Source of the DNA: JBFHIZ01 sp963666475
Lineage (GTDB): Bacteria; Bacillota; Clostridia; Lachnospirales; Lachnospiraceae
Assembly (NCBI GenBank): GCA_963666475.2
Contig: OY762821.2
Coordinates: 310,001 to 374,000, forward strand
Reading direction: 5' to 3'
DNA: 64,000 nt
The notes under the pieces were generated by a model. The model ran no database searches. It was not told where the DNA came from and worked only from the letters and a program-made list of their open reading frames with translations. The translations under genes were made by a program, and so were the position numbers. How positions within the stretch are numbered: position 1 is the stretch's first letter; every line of letters starts with the position of its first letter. Positions 63,125 to 64,000 of the stretch are shown one piece after another.

Positions 63125-64000
63125 ATGAAAGAGAACGAGCTAAATCAAAATATAAAATGGAAAAACAATAGAGGGATTACGCTAGTAGAACTAATCATTG
63201 CAGTTGCAATTTTGGGGATCGTCGTAACCCCACTTTTGCATGCCTTCATAACTTCGGCAAGGATAAATAGCAAGGCTAGAGAAACGCTCAATGAGACCAT
63301 CGCAGCGGAAAATTTGATGGAGGAATTTAATGATGCAACGGTCGATGACTTGATTGTGGATTATGGTGGAGCAGAACAGCTTGACGGTAGGATAGAGTTT
63401 TCAAAGGTTGACCCATCTCTTCTCAATGTGGAATTGGGAGCCGATATATATGTTGATATTACATTGGATCCAACATCTTATAGCAGTGATAATGATGATA
63501 ATTTAGTAGATCTTGAGATGATTACCTCTTCAAATTGCGCGATCTATTCGATGCCTCTTGCTTATGATGCACAAATCTATCAGATTTTTGCAGATAATTC
63601 ATTGGCTGCACATACGGCATATCCATCCACTTATGTAGAGAAAGATGAAACTTTTTTTGAGGAGAATTTGGATCGTATCATCTATGTATCGATTGTGAAA
63701 TCTGGGGAAACTTTAGAAGGTGTGCCACTCGTTCAAGTGCAAATGAATATGATTTATGAATATCATGGTAGTGTGAATTGCTTGGCTACAGAAGATTTGA
63801 AATATACGACGCAGACCAAAGAATTATTTGATAATTTGGATACCGGAAATGCACTCAGTGGTGTGTTTTTAATGTTCCTTCCGAGATATCTAGCATCGAC
63901 GAACGGACACCTGGATGAAATACGTGTTTTGAATTTCTCGAATGTGGAAACAACGGCATTTATTGTACGACAGGAAACAGCGGATGATTCACTTTATCTT
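63125..64000 (+). CDS. Prepilin-like minor pilin, 3' end outside window
   Basis: The frame is open from ATG 63125 through the right edge (292 codons). The prepilin motif is GITLVELIIAVAILGIVVTPLLHAF after a longer charged leader (MKENELNQNIKWKNNRG). It is much larger than the pilin at 59371, as minor pilins or pseudopilins such as PilV/PilW types often are. No ribosome site is obvious. The gene is truncated by the window. Confidence 0.85.
   Translation, partial: MKENELNQNIKWKNNRGITLVELIIAVAILGIVVTPLLHAFITSARINSKARETLNETIAAENLMEEFNDATVDDLIVDYGGAEQLDGRIEFSKVDPSLLNVELGADIYVDITLDPTSYSSDNDDNLVDLEMITSSNCAIYSMPLAYDAQIYQIFADNSLAAHTAYPSTYVEKDETFFEENLDRIIYVSIVKSGETLEGVPLVQVQMNMIYEYHGSVNCLATEDLKYTTQTKELFDNLDTGNALSGVFLMFLPRYLASTNGHLDEIRVLNFSNVETTAFIVRQETADDSLYL

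Noticed and set aside
1..64000. tRNA or rRNA genes, insertion sequences, prophage
   Set aside because: No cloverleaf-like stretches, transposase motifs, terminal repeats or phage genes seen.

Overview
The window is AT-rich chromosomal DNA of a low-GC Gram-positive anaerobe, most likely a member of the Lachnospiraceae (Clostridia). Supporting signs are strong AAGGAGG-type ribosome sites, simple intrinsic terminators, a T-box leader on tyrS, GlpP-type antitermination, a Spo0A-type output domain, a CD1871A-type CXXC peptide and a DUF5717/DUF5716-like gene cluster that I associate with Lachnospiraceae. I see no rRNA, tRNA, CRISPR array, insertion sequence or prophage.

Layout. 1-3.2 kb: c-di-GMP/surface genes (a FapA/DUF342 protein cut by the left edge, with seven 26-residue repeats, overlapping an HD-GYP response regulator). 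3.2-5.3 kb: YtrA-type GntR regulator with its ABC exporter. 5.3-14.8 kb: DUF2804 protein, ABC exporter, beta-CASP RNA hydrolase, thyA-folA, a membrane GGDEF protein whose real start appears to lie upstream in another frame, ilvE, and a HisC/CobD-like aminotransferase. 15-22 kb: a four-gene operon of unknown function (1190-aa giant protein, Hsp70/actin-like protein, TPR-like protein, coiled-coil membrane protein). 22-32.4 kb: purC, purB and purA with interspersed transport and redox genes, tyrS with its T-box, a LysR regulator and a HAD phosphatase. 32.4-37.2 kb: a 550-bp noncoding stretch with a repeated motif, an MFS carrier, a two-component system with a Spo0A-like output domain, a 14-residue micropeptide gene between kinase and regulator, and a small membrane protein. 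37.4-47.3 kb: TetR regulator, GH36 alpha-galactosidase, GT-B-like protein, lipase-like hydrolase, antiporter, Gfo/Idh/MocA oxidoreductase, serine hydrolase, GNAT. 47.3-52.8 kb: a complete glycerol-3-phosphate operon (GlpA-like, FAD oxidoreductase, DUF1667, glpP, glpK) behind a promoter and attenuator. 52.8-56.1 kb: hydrolase, HD protein, HtrA protease. 56.2 kb to the right edge: type IV pilus operon (pilB, pilC, pilin, prepilin peptidase, a fused pilM-pilN, pilO-like, and a minor pilin cut by the edge).

How it fits together. The c-di-GMP genes (HD-GYP, GGDEF) sit on the same segment as a type IV pilus locus, a common regulatory pairing. The glp operon encodes both its enzymes and its antiterminator. 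The most novel-looking material is (i) the Hsp70-like/giant-protein operon at 15-22 kb, (ii) the kinase/Spo0A-like regulator pair with a hairpin-masked micropeptide at 34.2-36.7 kb, and (iii) the GGDEF gene that seems to need a -1 frameshift at an A AAA AAC heptamer.
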